Source: Caulobacter vibrioides | GTDB taxonomy: Bacteria > Pseudomonadota > Alphaproteobacteria > Caulobacterales > Caulobacteraceae | NCBI RefSeq assembly: GCF_002310375.3 | Contig: NZ_CP023315.3 | Coordinates: 2,046,001 to 2,110,000 of the forward strand | DNA length: 64,000 bases | Reading direction: 5' to 3' | Shown: piece after piece, positions 8,124 through 15,836 of the stretch | Numbering within the stretch: the stretch's first letter is position 1 | Layout: each line of letters opens with the position of its first letter | Notes under the pieces: generated by a model | Databases searched by the model: none | What the model saw: only the letters and a program-made list of their open reading frames with translations | Told to the model about the DNA's origin: nothing | Translations under genes and position numbers: made by a program

Positions 8124-9647
8124 TTGAAACCGCTCAAGAAGATTCTGATCGCCGGCGGCGGCTCCGCAGGCTGGATGACGGCCGCGCTCTGCTCGCGCCT
8201 GTTCCAGGGCCTCTACGAGATTGTGCTCGTCGAGTCCGAGGAGATTGGCACGGTCGGGGTGGGGGAGGCGACCATCCCCGCCATCAAGAAATTCAACGAA
8301 CTGCTCGGGCTGGAGGAAGACGACTTCCTGCGCAAGACGCAGGGCTCGTTCAAGCTGGGCATCCAGTTCAGGAACTGGTGGCGCCAGGGCGAGAGCTATC
8401 TCCACGGCTTTGGCGTGATCGGCCAGGACCTGGGCTGGCTGCGCTGCCACCAGTACTGGCTGCGCATGCGGGAACTGGGCCGAGCGGGCGACTTCGACAA
8501 CCTGTCGATCAACAATGCGATGGCGCTGAGCAACAGGTTCATGCGCGCCCGCGCCGACATGGCCGAGTCGCCGATCGGCCATATCGCCCACGCCTTCCAT
8601 TTCGACGCAGGCCTCTACGCCAAGCACCTGTCGACCTACGCCCAAGCGCGCGGCGTCACGCGTCGCGAGGGCAAGATCGTCGATGTCACCCTGCGCGCCG
8701 AAGACGGCTTTGTGCAGTCTGTGACGATGGACGATGGCGAGGTGATCACGGCGGACCTCTTCGTCGACTGCTCGGGCTTCCGCGGGCTGATCATCGAGCA
8801 GGCCCTGAAGACCGGCTACGAGGACTGGACGCACTGGCTGCCCTGCGACCGCGCCGTCGCCGTGCCGTGCGATCGCTCGGAGCACTTCACGCCCTACACG
8901 CGCTCGACCGCGCACACGGCAGGATGGCAGTGGCGCATCCCCCTGCAGCACCGCACGGGTAATGGCCACGTCTATTCCAGCCAGTACATCGACGACGACG
9001 AGGCCGAGCGCGTCCTGCTCGCGAACCTCGACGGCGCCCAGCGCGCCGACCCGCTGCGCATCCGCTTCAAGACCGGCAAGCGCAAGAAGATCTGGAACAA
9101 GAACTGCGTCGCGATCGGCCTAGCCAGCGGCTTCCTGGAGCCCCTGGAGTCGACCAGCCTGCACCTGATCCAGTCAGCTGTGATCCGCATGGTGCGGCTG
9201 CTGCCGGACGCCGGCTTCGATCAGGCGACGATCGATGAGTTCAATCGCCAGAGCGATTTCGAATACGAGCGGATCCGCGACTTTATCATCCTGCACTACA
9301 AGGCCACCGAGCGCGACGACAGCCCGTTCTGGCGCTACTGTCGCGACATGGAGATCCCCGCCACGCTGCAGCGGAAGATGGATCTCTTCCGCGCCAACGG
9401 CCGGGTGTTCCGCGAAGACGACGAGCTGTTCACCGAGGAGAGCTGGATCCAGGTGTTCCTCGGCCAGGGCGTCTTTCCGCGCGCCTATGACCCGCTCGTT
9501 CACGTCCAGTCCGATGAAGAGATCGCCCGGTTCCTTGGGAACATCGAGACGGTCGTCGGCAAGTGTCTGAACGTGATGCCCTCCCACGCCGAGTTCGTTG
9601 CGCACGCCTGCCAGGCGCCGCCGCTCGCGCCCGTACCCACCTCATAG
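8124..9647 (+). CDS. Flavin-dependent tryptophan halogenase family protein
   Basis: A 507-residue FAD-dependent protein starting at TTG behind GGGAGG. It has the dinucleotide-binding motif GGGSAGW (residues 11-17), a Lys in FKLGIQFRNW (K77) at the place of the catalytic lysine of PrnA/RebH, the family motif WQWRIP (268-273), and the conserved FLEPLEST block with Glu342. All hallmarks of an active halogenase fold are therefore present. Homologues are often encoded beside TonB receptors and glycosidases in Caulobacterales and Xanthomonadales, where their substrate is unproven. It lies 114 bp after the receptor and just before GH3, probably in one operon. Whether it halogenates a small molecule or a surface or glycan substrate cannot be decided here. 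Confidence 0.88.
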   Translation: MKPLKKILIAGGGSAGWMTAALCSRLFQGLYEIVLVESEEIGTVGVGEATIPAIKKFNELLGLEEDDFLRKTQGSFKLGIQFRNWWRQGESYLHGFGVIGQDLGWLRCHQYWLRMRELGRAGDFDNLSINNAMALSNRFMRARADMAESPIGHIAHAFHFDAGLYAKHLSTYAQARGVTRREGKIVDVTLRAEDGFVQSVTMDDGEVITADLFVDCSGFRGLIIEQALKTGYEDWTHWLPCDRAVAVPCDRSEHFTPYTRSTAHTAGWQWRIPLQHRTGNGHVYSSQYIDDDEAERVLLANLDGAQRADPLRIRFKTGKRKKIWNKNCVAIGLASGFLEPLESTSLHLIQSAVIRMVRLLPDAGFDQATIDEFNRQSDFEYERIRDFIILHYKATERDDSPFWRYCRDMEIPATLQRKMDLFRANGRVFREDDELFTEESWIQVFLGQGVFPRAYDPLVHVQSDEEIARFLGNIETVVGKCLNVMPSHAEFVAHACQAPPLAPVPTS

Positions 9648-9670
9648 CCAAGCTTATCCGGAGTACCGCC

Positions 9671-11959
9671 ATGACGACCGCCGCCCTGCCTTCTTCCGCC
9701 TTGCGGATCCTGTGCCGGACCACCGCCGCCGTGGCGCTGCTCGCGTTTCCGCCGATGTCGGGCGCGGTCGCGCAGGTCATGCCGACCAAGGACAGCGCGC
9801 CCCTGGCCGCTCGGGCAAACGATCCGGCCTGGGCGCGCGCCGACGCGCTCGTCAAGCAGATGACACTGGACGAGAAGATCACCTACCTGCACGGCCTGTT
9901 CCCGCCGATGGCCAAGCCGGCGCCGACCGACATGATCTCGTCGGCCGGCTATGTGCCCGGGGTGCCGCGCCTGAAGATCCCGACCCTGCGCGAAAGCGAC
10001 GCCAGCCTCGGCGTCGCCAACCAGATCGAGCAGCGCAAGGGCGACGTGGCCACGGCCCTGCCGTCCGGCCTGGCCCTGGCCTCCACCTTCGAGCCGAAGC
10101 TGGCGTTTGACGGCGGTGCGATGATCGGCGCCGAGGCGCGGGCCAAGACCTTCAACGTCCTGCTGGCAGGCGGTGTGAACCTGACCCGCGACCCGTGGGC
10201 GGGCCGGAACTTCGAGTATCTGGGCGAGGATCCTCTGCTGGCCGGCGAGATGGTCGCCGAGCAGATCAAGGGTGTGCAGTCCAACCACATCGTCTCGACG
10301 ATCAAGCACTTCGCGCTGAACGCCCAGGAAACCGGGCGCCACGTGATGGACGCCCAGATCGACGAGGCGGATCTGCGAGAGAGCGACCTCCTGGCCTTCC
10401 AGATCGCGATCGAGAAGAGCAATCCCGCCTCGGTCATGTGCGCCTACAACAAGGTCAATGGCGACTGGGCCTGCCAGAACGACTTCCTGCTCAACAAGGT
10501 GCTCAAGCGCGACTGGAACTATCCGGGCTGGGTGATGTCGGACTGGGGCGCGGTGCACAGCACGGTCAAGGCGGCGCTGGCGGGGCTGGACCAGCAGTCG
10601 GGCCAGGAGCTCGACACCCAGATCTTCTTCGGCGAAGACCTCAAGGCGGCCGTGGCCAAGGGCGAGGTCAGCCAGGCGCGCGTCGATGACATGGTCCGGC
10701 GCATCCTGCACGGGGTGATCACTTCGGGCCTGATGGACAACCCGACCCCGACGAGCGCCCAGCCGATCGACTACGACGCCCATGCCAAGGTCGCCCAGGC
10801 CGTGGCCGAGCGCGGCTCGGTGCTGCTCAAGAACGACGGCGGCCTGCTGCCGTTGGCCAAGAGCGCCAAGAAGATCGTCCTGATCGGCGCCCACGCCGAT
10901 GTGGGCGTGATCTCGGGCGGTGGCTCCTCGCAGGTCCGCTCGGTGGGCGGCGCGCCGGTCGAGATCCCGCTGAACGGCGGCGAGGCGGCGTCCTTTGTGC
11001 GAGTGACGTGGCATGCGTCTTCGCCGCTGCAGGCGATCAAGGCCGCTAACCCCAACGCTGAAGTCACCTATGTCGACGGCAAGGACCCCGTCGCCGCCGC
11101 CGCCGCCGCCAAGGACGCCGACGTGGCCATCGTCTTCGCCTGGCATTGGCAGACCGAGGCCCAGGACGCCCCGTCGATCGCGCTGCCCGACAACCAGGAC
11201 GCCCTGATCGAGGCGGTGTCGGCGGCCAACAAGAACGCGGTCGTCGTGCTCGAGACCGGCGGTCCGGTGCTGATGCCCTGGCTCGACAAGGTCGGGGCGG
11301 TGCTGCAGGCTTGGTATCCGGGCCAGCGGGGCGGCCAGGCGATCGCCCGCCTGCTGTTTGGCGAGGTCAATCCGTCGGGCCGTCTGGCCATGACCTTCCC
11401 GAAGAGCGAGGACCAGGCGCCGCGCGCCAGCGCGCCGGGCTTCGCCGAGCAGGCGGCGATCGATGACGCCCGCCGCGCCGGCCAGAAGGCTGGGCCGATC
11501 AAGGGCTTCCCGGTGCGCTATGTCGAAGGTGCGGCGGTCGGCTACCGCTGGTTCGCCCAGGAAAAGCGCCAGCCCCTCTATCCGTTCGGCTATGGCCTTT
11601 CGTACACGAGCTTTGGCTACAAGAACCTCAAGGTCGAGGACGGCGATGGCCTGAAGGTCAGCTTCGACGTCACCAACACCGGCAAGGTCGCCGGCGCCGA
11701 CACGCCGCAGCTCTATGTCACCTCGGGCCAGCGCAAGGCCATGCTGCGTCTGGCCGGCTTCCAGAAGGTGGATCTGGCGCCCGGCGAGACCAAGCGGGTG
11801 ACCCTCACCGTCGAGCCGCGCATCCTGGCCGACTACGACACGGCCAAGCCAGGCTGGACCATCGCGGCGGGAAGCTATCCGCTCTATGTCGGCCGCAACG
11901 CCGGCGAGCCCGTCCTGACCGGCAGCGCCAAGCTGAAGGCCTGGTCGAGGAAGCCCTGA
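9671..11959 (+). CDS. Glycoside hydrolase family 3 (beta-glucosidase/xylosidase-like), secreted
   Basis: A 762-residue exo-glycosidase. I start at the ATG with an N-terminal signal peptide ending near SGAVAQ (about residue 35); the open frame extends 36 codons upstream into the halogenase gene but without support. The (beta/alpha)8 domain carries the GH3 nucleophile Asp291 in VMSDWGAV and the KHFALNAQE substrate-binding block. The second alpha/beta domain (VLIGAHADVGVISGGGSS) and a C-terminal fibronectin-III-like domain (LKVSFDVTNTGKVAGADTPQLYV) complete the usual architecture. Its stop overlaps the start of the GH30 gene by one base, so the two are translationally linked. It probably acts in the periplasm on oligosaccharides taken up by the upstream receptor. 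Confidence 0.92.
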   Translation: MTTAALPSSALRILCRTTAAVALLAFPPMSGAVAQVMPTKDSAPLAARANDPAWARADALVKQMTLDEKITYLHGLFPPMAKPAPTDMISSAGYVPGVPRLKIPTLRESDASLGVANQIEQRKGDVATALPSGLALASTFEPKLAFDGGAMIGAEARAKTFNVLLAGGVNLTRDPWAGRNFEYLGEDPLLAGEMVAEQIKGVQSNHIVSTIKHFALNAQETGRHVMDAQIDEADLRESDLLAFQIAIEKSNPASVMCAYNKVNGDWACQNDFLLNKVLKRDWNYPGWVMSDWGAVHSTVKAALAGLDQQSGQELDTQIFFGEDLKAAVAKGEVSQARVDDMVRRILHGVITSGLMDNPTPTSAQPIDYDAHAKVAQAVAERGSVLLKNDGGLLPLAKSAKKIVLIGAHADVGVISGGGSSQVRSVGGAPVEIPLNGGEAASFVRVTWHASSPLQAIKAANPNAEVTYVDGKDPVAAAAAAKDADVAIVFAWHWQTEAQDAPSIALPDNQDALIEAVSAANKNAVVVLETGGPVLMPWLDKVGAVLQAWYPGQRGGQAIARLLFGEVNPSGRLAMTFPKSEDQAPRASAPGFAEQAAIDDARRAGQKAGPIKGFPVRYVEGAAVGYRWFAQEKRQPLYPFGYGLSYTSFGYKNLKVEDGDGLKVSFDVTNTGKVAGADTPQLYVTSGQRKAMLRLAGFQKVDLAPGETKRVTLTVEPRILADYDTAKPGWTIAAGSYPLYVGRNAGEPVLTGSAKLKAWSRKP

Positions 11960-13368
11960 TGCGCCTTCGCCTCGTTTCCATGACGGTCGCGGCTCTGGCC
12001 GCGACCTCGCCGGTCCTGGCCGCGCCCAAGCTCCGCGCCTGGGTGACGACCGGCGACCAGAGCCAGCTCCTGGCGGCGCAAGCGCCTGTGGCGGCCTCGT
12101 CCGCCGAGGCGCTGGTCGGACTGCCGGTGATCGCGGTCGACGCCCAGGAACGCCACCAGGCGATGGTTGGCTTCGGCGCGTCGATCACCGACGCCTCGGC
12201 CTGGCTGATCCAGACCAAGCTAAAGCCCGCCGATCGTGACGTGCTGCTGCGCGAACTGTTCGGACGCGGGGAGGGCGGTCTGGGCTTCAGCTTCACCCGT
12301 GTGACCATCGGCGCGTCCGACTTCTCGCTGGACCACTACAGCCTCAATGACACTCCGGACGGCGCGCCGGATCCGGAGCTGAAGCACTTCTCGCTGGCGC
12401 GGCCCAAGCAGCACGTGTTTCCCACCGTCCGGGCGGCCTTGAAGATCAATCCCGAGCTGAAGGTCATGGCCTCGCCCTGGAGCGCGCCGGCCTGGATGAA
12501 GACCACCGGTTCGCTGGTCAAAGGCCAGCTCAAGGCCGAGGCCTACCCCGCCTACGCCACGTTCTTCGCCCGCTACGTCCAGGAAGCCGCCAAGGTTGGC
12601 GTGCCGACCGACTATCTCAGCGTTCAGAACGAGCCCGACTTCGAGCCCGAGAACTATCCGGGCATGCGGTGGCTGCCGCAGGACCGCGCGCGGTTCTTCG
12701 GCGAGCACCTGGCCCCAGTGTTCAAGCGCGAGAAGATCAAGACCCGCGTGCTCGACTGGGACCACAACTGGGACCAGCCCCAGCAGCCGCTGACGGTCCT
12801 GGCCGACCCGAAGGCCCGCGCGTTCCTGACGGGCGTGGCCTGGCACTGCTACGCGGGCGAGGTCTCGGCGCAGGACAAGGTGCGCGCGGCCTATCCGGAC
12901 AAGGAGGTGTTCTTCACCGAGTGCTCCGGCGGGGAATGGGCGCCGAAGTTCGATGACAGCTTCGCCTGGATGGTCGAGCAGCTGATCATCGGCTCCACGC
13001 GCGGCGGCGCGCGCGGCGTGCTGATGTGGAACCTGGCGCTCGACGAAAAGTTCGGGCCACACGCGGGCGGCTGCGGCGACTGTCGCGGGGTGGTTTCGAT
13101 CGACAGCCAGACCGGCGCTGTGACCCGCACGCAGGAATACTACGCTTTTGGCCACGCCAGCCGCTTCGTAAAGCCCGGCGCGGTGCGGATCGGCTCGCCG
13201 GCCAAGGTCGAGGGGCTGCGGACCGTGGCGTTCCAGAACCCCGACGGTCAGCGCGTCCTGATCGTATTGAACGTGTCGACCGCCCCGGCGGACTTCGTCA
13301 TTGCGTCGGCGGGCGTGCGCTTCAAGGCGTCCTTGCCCGCAAGGTCGGCAGGCACCTTCGTCTGGTAG
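11959..13368 (+). CDS. Glycoside hydrolase family 30, secreted
   Basis: A 469-residue enzyme with an N-terminal signal peptide (MRLRLVSMTVAALAATSPVLA). The mature protein has the GH30 start motif MVGFGASITDASAWL, the acid/base Glu225 in SVQNEPDF and the nucleophile Glu321 in FFTECSGGEW. A small beta-domain at the C-terminus (VLIVLNVSTAPADFVI) is the side domain of the family. The sequence type (GFGASITDA plus TECSGGEW) is that of glucosylceramidase / beta-1,6-glucanase-like subfamilies rather than glucuronoxylanases. It overlaps the GH3 stop by one base, so a joint pathway on a beta-linked glucan is plausible. Substrate assignment is an inference. Confidence 0.9.
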   Translation: MRLRLVSMTVAALAATSPVLAAPKLRAWVTTGDQSQLLAAQAPVAASSAEALVGLPVIAVDAQERHQAMVGFGASITDASAWLIQTKLKPADRDVLLRELFGRGEGGLGFSFTRVTIGASDFSLDHYSLNDTPDGAPDPELKHFSLARPKQHVFPTVRAALKINPELKVMASPWSAPAWMKTTGSLVKGQLKAEAYPAYATFFARYVQEAAKVGVPTDYLSVQNEPDFEPENYPGMRWLPQDRARFFGEHLAPVFKREKIKTRVLDWDHNWDQPQQPLTVLADPKARAFLTGVAWHCYAGEVSAQDKVRAAYPDKEVFFTECSGGEWAPKFDDSFAWMVEQLIIGSTRGGARGVLMWNLALDEKFGPHAGGCGDCRGVVSIDSQTGAVTRTQEYYAFGHASRFVKPGAVRIGSPAKVEGLRTVAFQNPDGQRVLIVLNVSTAPADFVIASAGVRFKASLPARSAGTFVW

Positions 13369-13410
13369 TGAGCGGCCGGCGCGTGTTGACGCGCCGGCCG
13401 TTCCTTCGGT

Positions 13411-14367
13411 TCAGGCCTTCGGCTTCAACATGCCGTGCATGCCGATCCAGCGGACATAGGCGTCAAACCAGCCGGTGCTGGTGGTCGTCTTCGGGTACAT
13501 GCCAAAGCCATGCCCCCCTTGTTCGTACAGGTGAAACTCGGCCGGACGCTTGGCCTTGCGCCAGCTGTCGATCAGGCCAAAGCCGCTGTTGGCGAAGAAG
13601 GGATCGTCGGCGGCTAGCGCCACGAACATCGGCGGCGCGTCAGCGGGCGCGGTGACCGGGGACAAGGGCCCATAGATCAGGCCGATGAAGGCGGGCTTGG
13701 CGTCGTCGCCGCTCAAGGTCGTCGTCAGGGTCAGCATGGCGCCGGCCGAGAAGCCCAGCATGCCGATCCGGTCCGGATCGACGCGCCATTCCGCCGCGCG
13801 CTTGCGAACCAAGGCGAAGGCGGCGCGGGAGTCGGCCAGTTGCGGCGCTAGGCCCGCCATCGCCGCCTGAGGGTCAGGCCGGGGCCGCTGCGCTGTGCCC
13901 GAGAACATCTCCTGCATCGACCGCTCGAACCCCGCCATGTCGGGTGGTGTCTGGTTGAGGCGGTACTTCAGCACGAAGGCGGCGACGCCCTTGTCGGCGA
14001 GCGCGCGGGCGGCGTCCCAGCCTTCGTTCTCCATCGACAGGGTGCGAAAGCCGCCGCCCGGCGCGATGATCACCGCCGCGCCGGTCGCCTTGGCGGGGTC
14101 GGGCAGGAAGGGCGTCAGCGTGGCCTCGGTGACGTTGCGGGCGAAGACGCTGCCATACTGGCTGTGCCACGACTCCGGCGCCGTCGCGCCGGGCAGGGGA
14201 CCTGTGCCGAGCGCGATCGCATTCGGCTGCGCCGGGATCGAGATCGGCGTCATCTTTTCGTTCTGGGCCGCCGCAGGGCCCGTGGCGGCGACGCTCAGAG
14301 CGAAAGCGGCCAGAGCCACGCCCACTGTTCCTCGCAACCCGCGCGAGCGCTGCATCTTGCCGTTCAT
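13411..14367 (-). CDS. Secreted alpha/beta hydrolase (acetyl esterase / lipase-like)
   Basis: A 318-residue protein with a signal peptide (LRGTVGVALAAFALSVAATGPAAAQ). The start is placed at the ATG preceded by AAGGGAGAG. The oxyanion region is IIAPGGGFRTLSMENEGWDAA, and the nucleophile elbow is GFSAG with Ser207. The late acid/His part is ALAADDPFFANSGF followed by YEQGGHGFGMYP. This pattern matches acetyl esterases of xylan and other hemicellulose loci. It is convergent with the GH30 gene and divergent from the GH43 gene, and it likely removes acyl groups from the same glycan. A hairpin-forming GC-rich stretch (about 13377-13400) lies between it and GH30 and may act as a terminator. Confidence 0.85.
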   Translation of the reverse strand: MNGKMQRSRGLRGTVGVALAAFALSVAATGPAAAQNEKMTPISIPAQPNAIALGTGPLPGATAPESWHSQYGSVFARNVTEATLTPFLPDPAKATGAAVIIAPGGGFRTLSMENEGWDAARALADKGVAAFVLKYRLNQTPPDMAGFERSMQEMFSGTAQRPRPDPQAAMAGLAPQLADSRAAFALVRKRAAEWRVDPDRIGMLGFSAGAMLTLTTTLSGDDAKPAFIGLIYGPLSPVTAPADAPPMFVALAADDPFFANSGFGLIDSWRKAKRPAEFHLYEQGGHGFGMYPKTTTSTGWFDAYVRWIGMHGMLKPKA

Positions 14368-14427
14368 GCGTCTCTCCCTTTCGCATGCCGATCGCGCGCC
14401 AAGCCCGGTTTCACACCGTTCGCTACT

Positions 14428-14485
14428 ATCTGGCGCGTGATCCTGTTGCGTCATGTCTGACAAAAGAATCTTCGGTGCGCCAGAT
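14428..14485. promoter_or_regulatory. Inverted repeat in the divergent esterase/GH43 promoter region
   Basis: ATCTGGCGC (14428-14436) and its exact complement GCGCCAGAT (14477-14485) lie 40 bases apart in the 210-base region between the divergent esterase and GH43 genes. A small palindrome TGTCTGACA (14454-14462) lies midway. The arrangement suggests paired half-sites for a regulator acting on both genes, but no consensus promoter was recognised and the function is inferred. Confidence 0.35.
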
Positions 14486-14577
14486 GTATCGTTCAGATTG
14501 CAGGCCCCATCCGGTCACTTCTCGGCGTTGACGGTTTCATTTGTCCGAGTAAATGTCAGGCCTCGTTTGGGAGGCGC

Positions 14578-15600
14578 ATGATGAAGCTTAAGCTCGCCGC
14601 GTTCACGCTGGCCTTGGTCGTAAGCCTGGGCGGGCCGGGCCTCGCTGCGGAGGAGGGGGGCTGGCTCCCCCTCAGCGCCAATCCCATTTTCCGGGACAAG
14701 TTCACGGCCGACCCCGCGCCGCTCGTCGTTGGCGACCGGCTGTATCTCTATGTCGGTCGCGACGAGGCGCAACGGGACGAGATGTTCAATATGCGCGAGT
14801 GGCTGGTCTATTCGACCACCGACCTGAAGACATGGACCTCGCACCCGCCGATCATGAAAGTCGCCGACTTCAAGTGGGCGCAGAAGGACGCCTGGGCGTC
14901 GCAGGCGATCCAGAAGAACGGCAAGTTCTACTTCTACGCCGCCGTCGAGCACGACCAGACGCGTCCTGGCAAGGCGATCGCCGTGGCCGTGTCCGACAGC
15001 CCGACCGGACCGTTTGTCGACGCGCGCGGCTCGGCGCTGATCACCAACGACATGACCCCGAAAGGCACGCACAGCTGGGAGGATATCGATCCGACGGTCT
15101 GGACCGACGATGACGGCGTGACCTGGATCGCCTGGGGCAACCGCCAGTGCTACATCGCCAAGCTGAAGCCCAACATGATCGAAATCGACGGACCGATCAC
15201 CGAGATCACCCCGCCGCATTTCGAGGAAGGGCCCTGGCTGCACAAGCGCGACGGGCTGTACTACCTGACCTACGCGTCCCTCGATCGCTCCACGCAGCGC
15301 GACGAGCATGTCTCCTACGCCACAGCGCCGGCCATCACGGGGCCATGGACCTATCGCGGGCTGCTGACGGGCTCAGGCAAGTACAGCTTCACGATCCACC
15401 CGGGCATCGTGCAGTTCAAGGGCGCCTGGTACATCTTCCTGCACAACGCGACCCTGACGATCGGCGACCTGAACGGCGCGATCGGACGGCGGGCGGTCAC
15501 CGTCGAAAAGCTCAGCTACAACCCCGATGGCACGATGAAGCCCGTGGTCCAGACCGATCGCGCGGACGCCTTCGTGGCGACGGTCGTACCGGCCAAGTGA
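14578..15600 (+). CDS. Glycoside hydrolase family 43, secreted
   Basis: A 340-residue enzyme with a signal peptide (LAAFTLALVVSLGGPGLAA). The five-bladed propeller of GH43 is shown by the catalytic base Asp45 (FTADPAPLVVGDRLYLY), the pKa-modulating Asp171 (WEDIDPTVW) and the acid Glu217 (FEEGPWLHKRDGLYYL). Activities in the family include beta-xylosidase, alpha-L-arabinofuranosidase and galactan hydrolase. The exact one is not visible, but the sequence type (DKFTADPAPLV, HSWEDIDPTVWTDDDG) is common in hemicellulose loci. GGGAGG lies just before the ATG. It is divergent from the esterase, with which it probably shares control. Confidence 0.9.
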   Translation: MMKLKLAAFTLALVVSLGGPGLAAEEGGWLPLSANPIFRDKFTADPAPLVVGDRLYLYVGRDEAQRDEMFNMREWLVYSTTDLKTWTSHPPIMKVADFKWAQKDAWASQAIQKNGKFYFYAAVEHDQTRPGKAIAVAVSDSPTGPFVDARGSALITNDMTPKGTHSWEDIDPTVWTDDDGVTWIAWGNRQCYIAKLKPNMIEIDGPITEITPPHFEEGPWLHKRDGLYYLTYASLDRSTQRDEHVSYATAPAITGPWTYRGLLTGSGKYSFTIHPGIVQFKGAWYIFLHNATLTIGDLNGAIGRRAVTVEKLSYNPDGTMKPVVQTDRADAFVATVVPAK

Positions 15601-15680
15601 CGGGAGCTGGCGCCTCGGAGCGCTCTATAGTCCGAACTCAATTGCGGAGGCGAAAGCCTCGACATTTCAAAGACCAAATC

Positions 15681-15805
15681 TCTCGTCATCCCGGAAGCCT
15701 CGCAGAGGCTATCCGGGACCCAGGGGGTGACGAAACGCCTTGCGGGCCGCCCCTGGGTCCCGGCGCTACAGCCCGCTACGCGGTCTTCCGGCCGGGATGA
15801 CGAGA
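15681..15805. repeat. Intergenic inverted-repeat element, GTCATCCCGG family, copy 1
   Basis: The left arm begins TCTCGTCATCCCGG and runs to CCCAGGGG (about 15725). The right arm starts at 15750 with CCCCTGGGTCCCGG and ends in CCGGGATGACGAGA (15792-15805). The outer 14 bases and an inner block GGGACCCAGGGG pair well. It lies between GH43 and the convergent ABC permease gene. A relative is at 56355-56452. Such elements behave like non-autonomous palindromic repeats and may fold in RNA. Confidence 0.7.
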
Positions 15806-15836
15806 AAATATGATCTCCGTAGACCGCTGCCGACCG

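Noticed and set aside
4878-8969. A 1363-codon open frame on the minus strand across the TonB receptor and halogenase genes
   Set aside because: It is a mirror of the two genes on the plus strand, which have full family motifs. High GC and third-codon bias open long antisense frames in this DNA, and its translation is low-complexity with no recognisable motif.
9500-11146. A 548-codon minus-strand frame opposite the GH3 gene
   Set aside because: A shadow of the GH3 coding frame; no ribosome site and no family signature.
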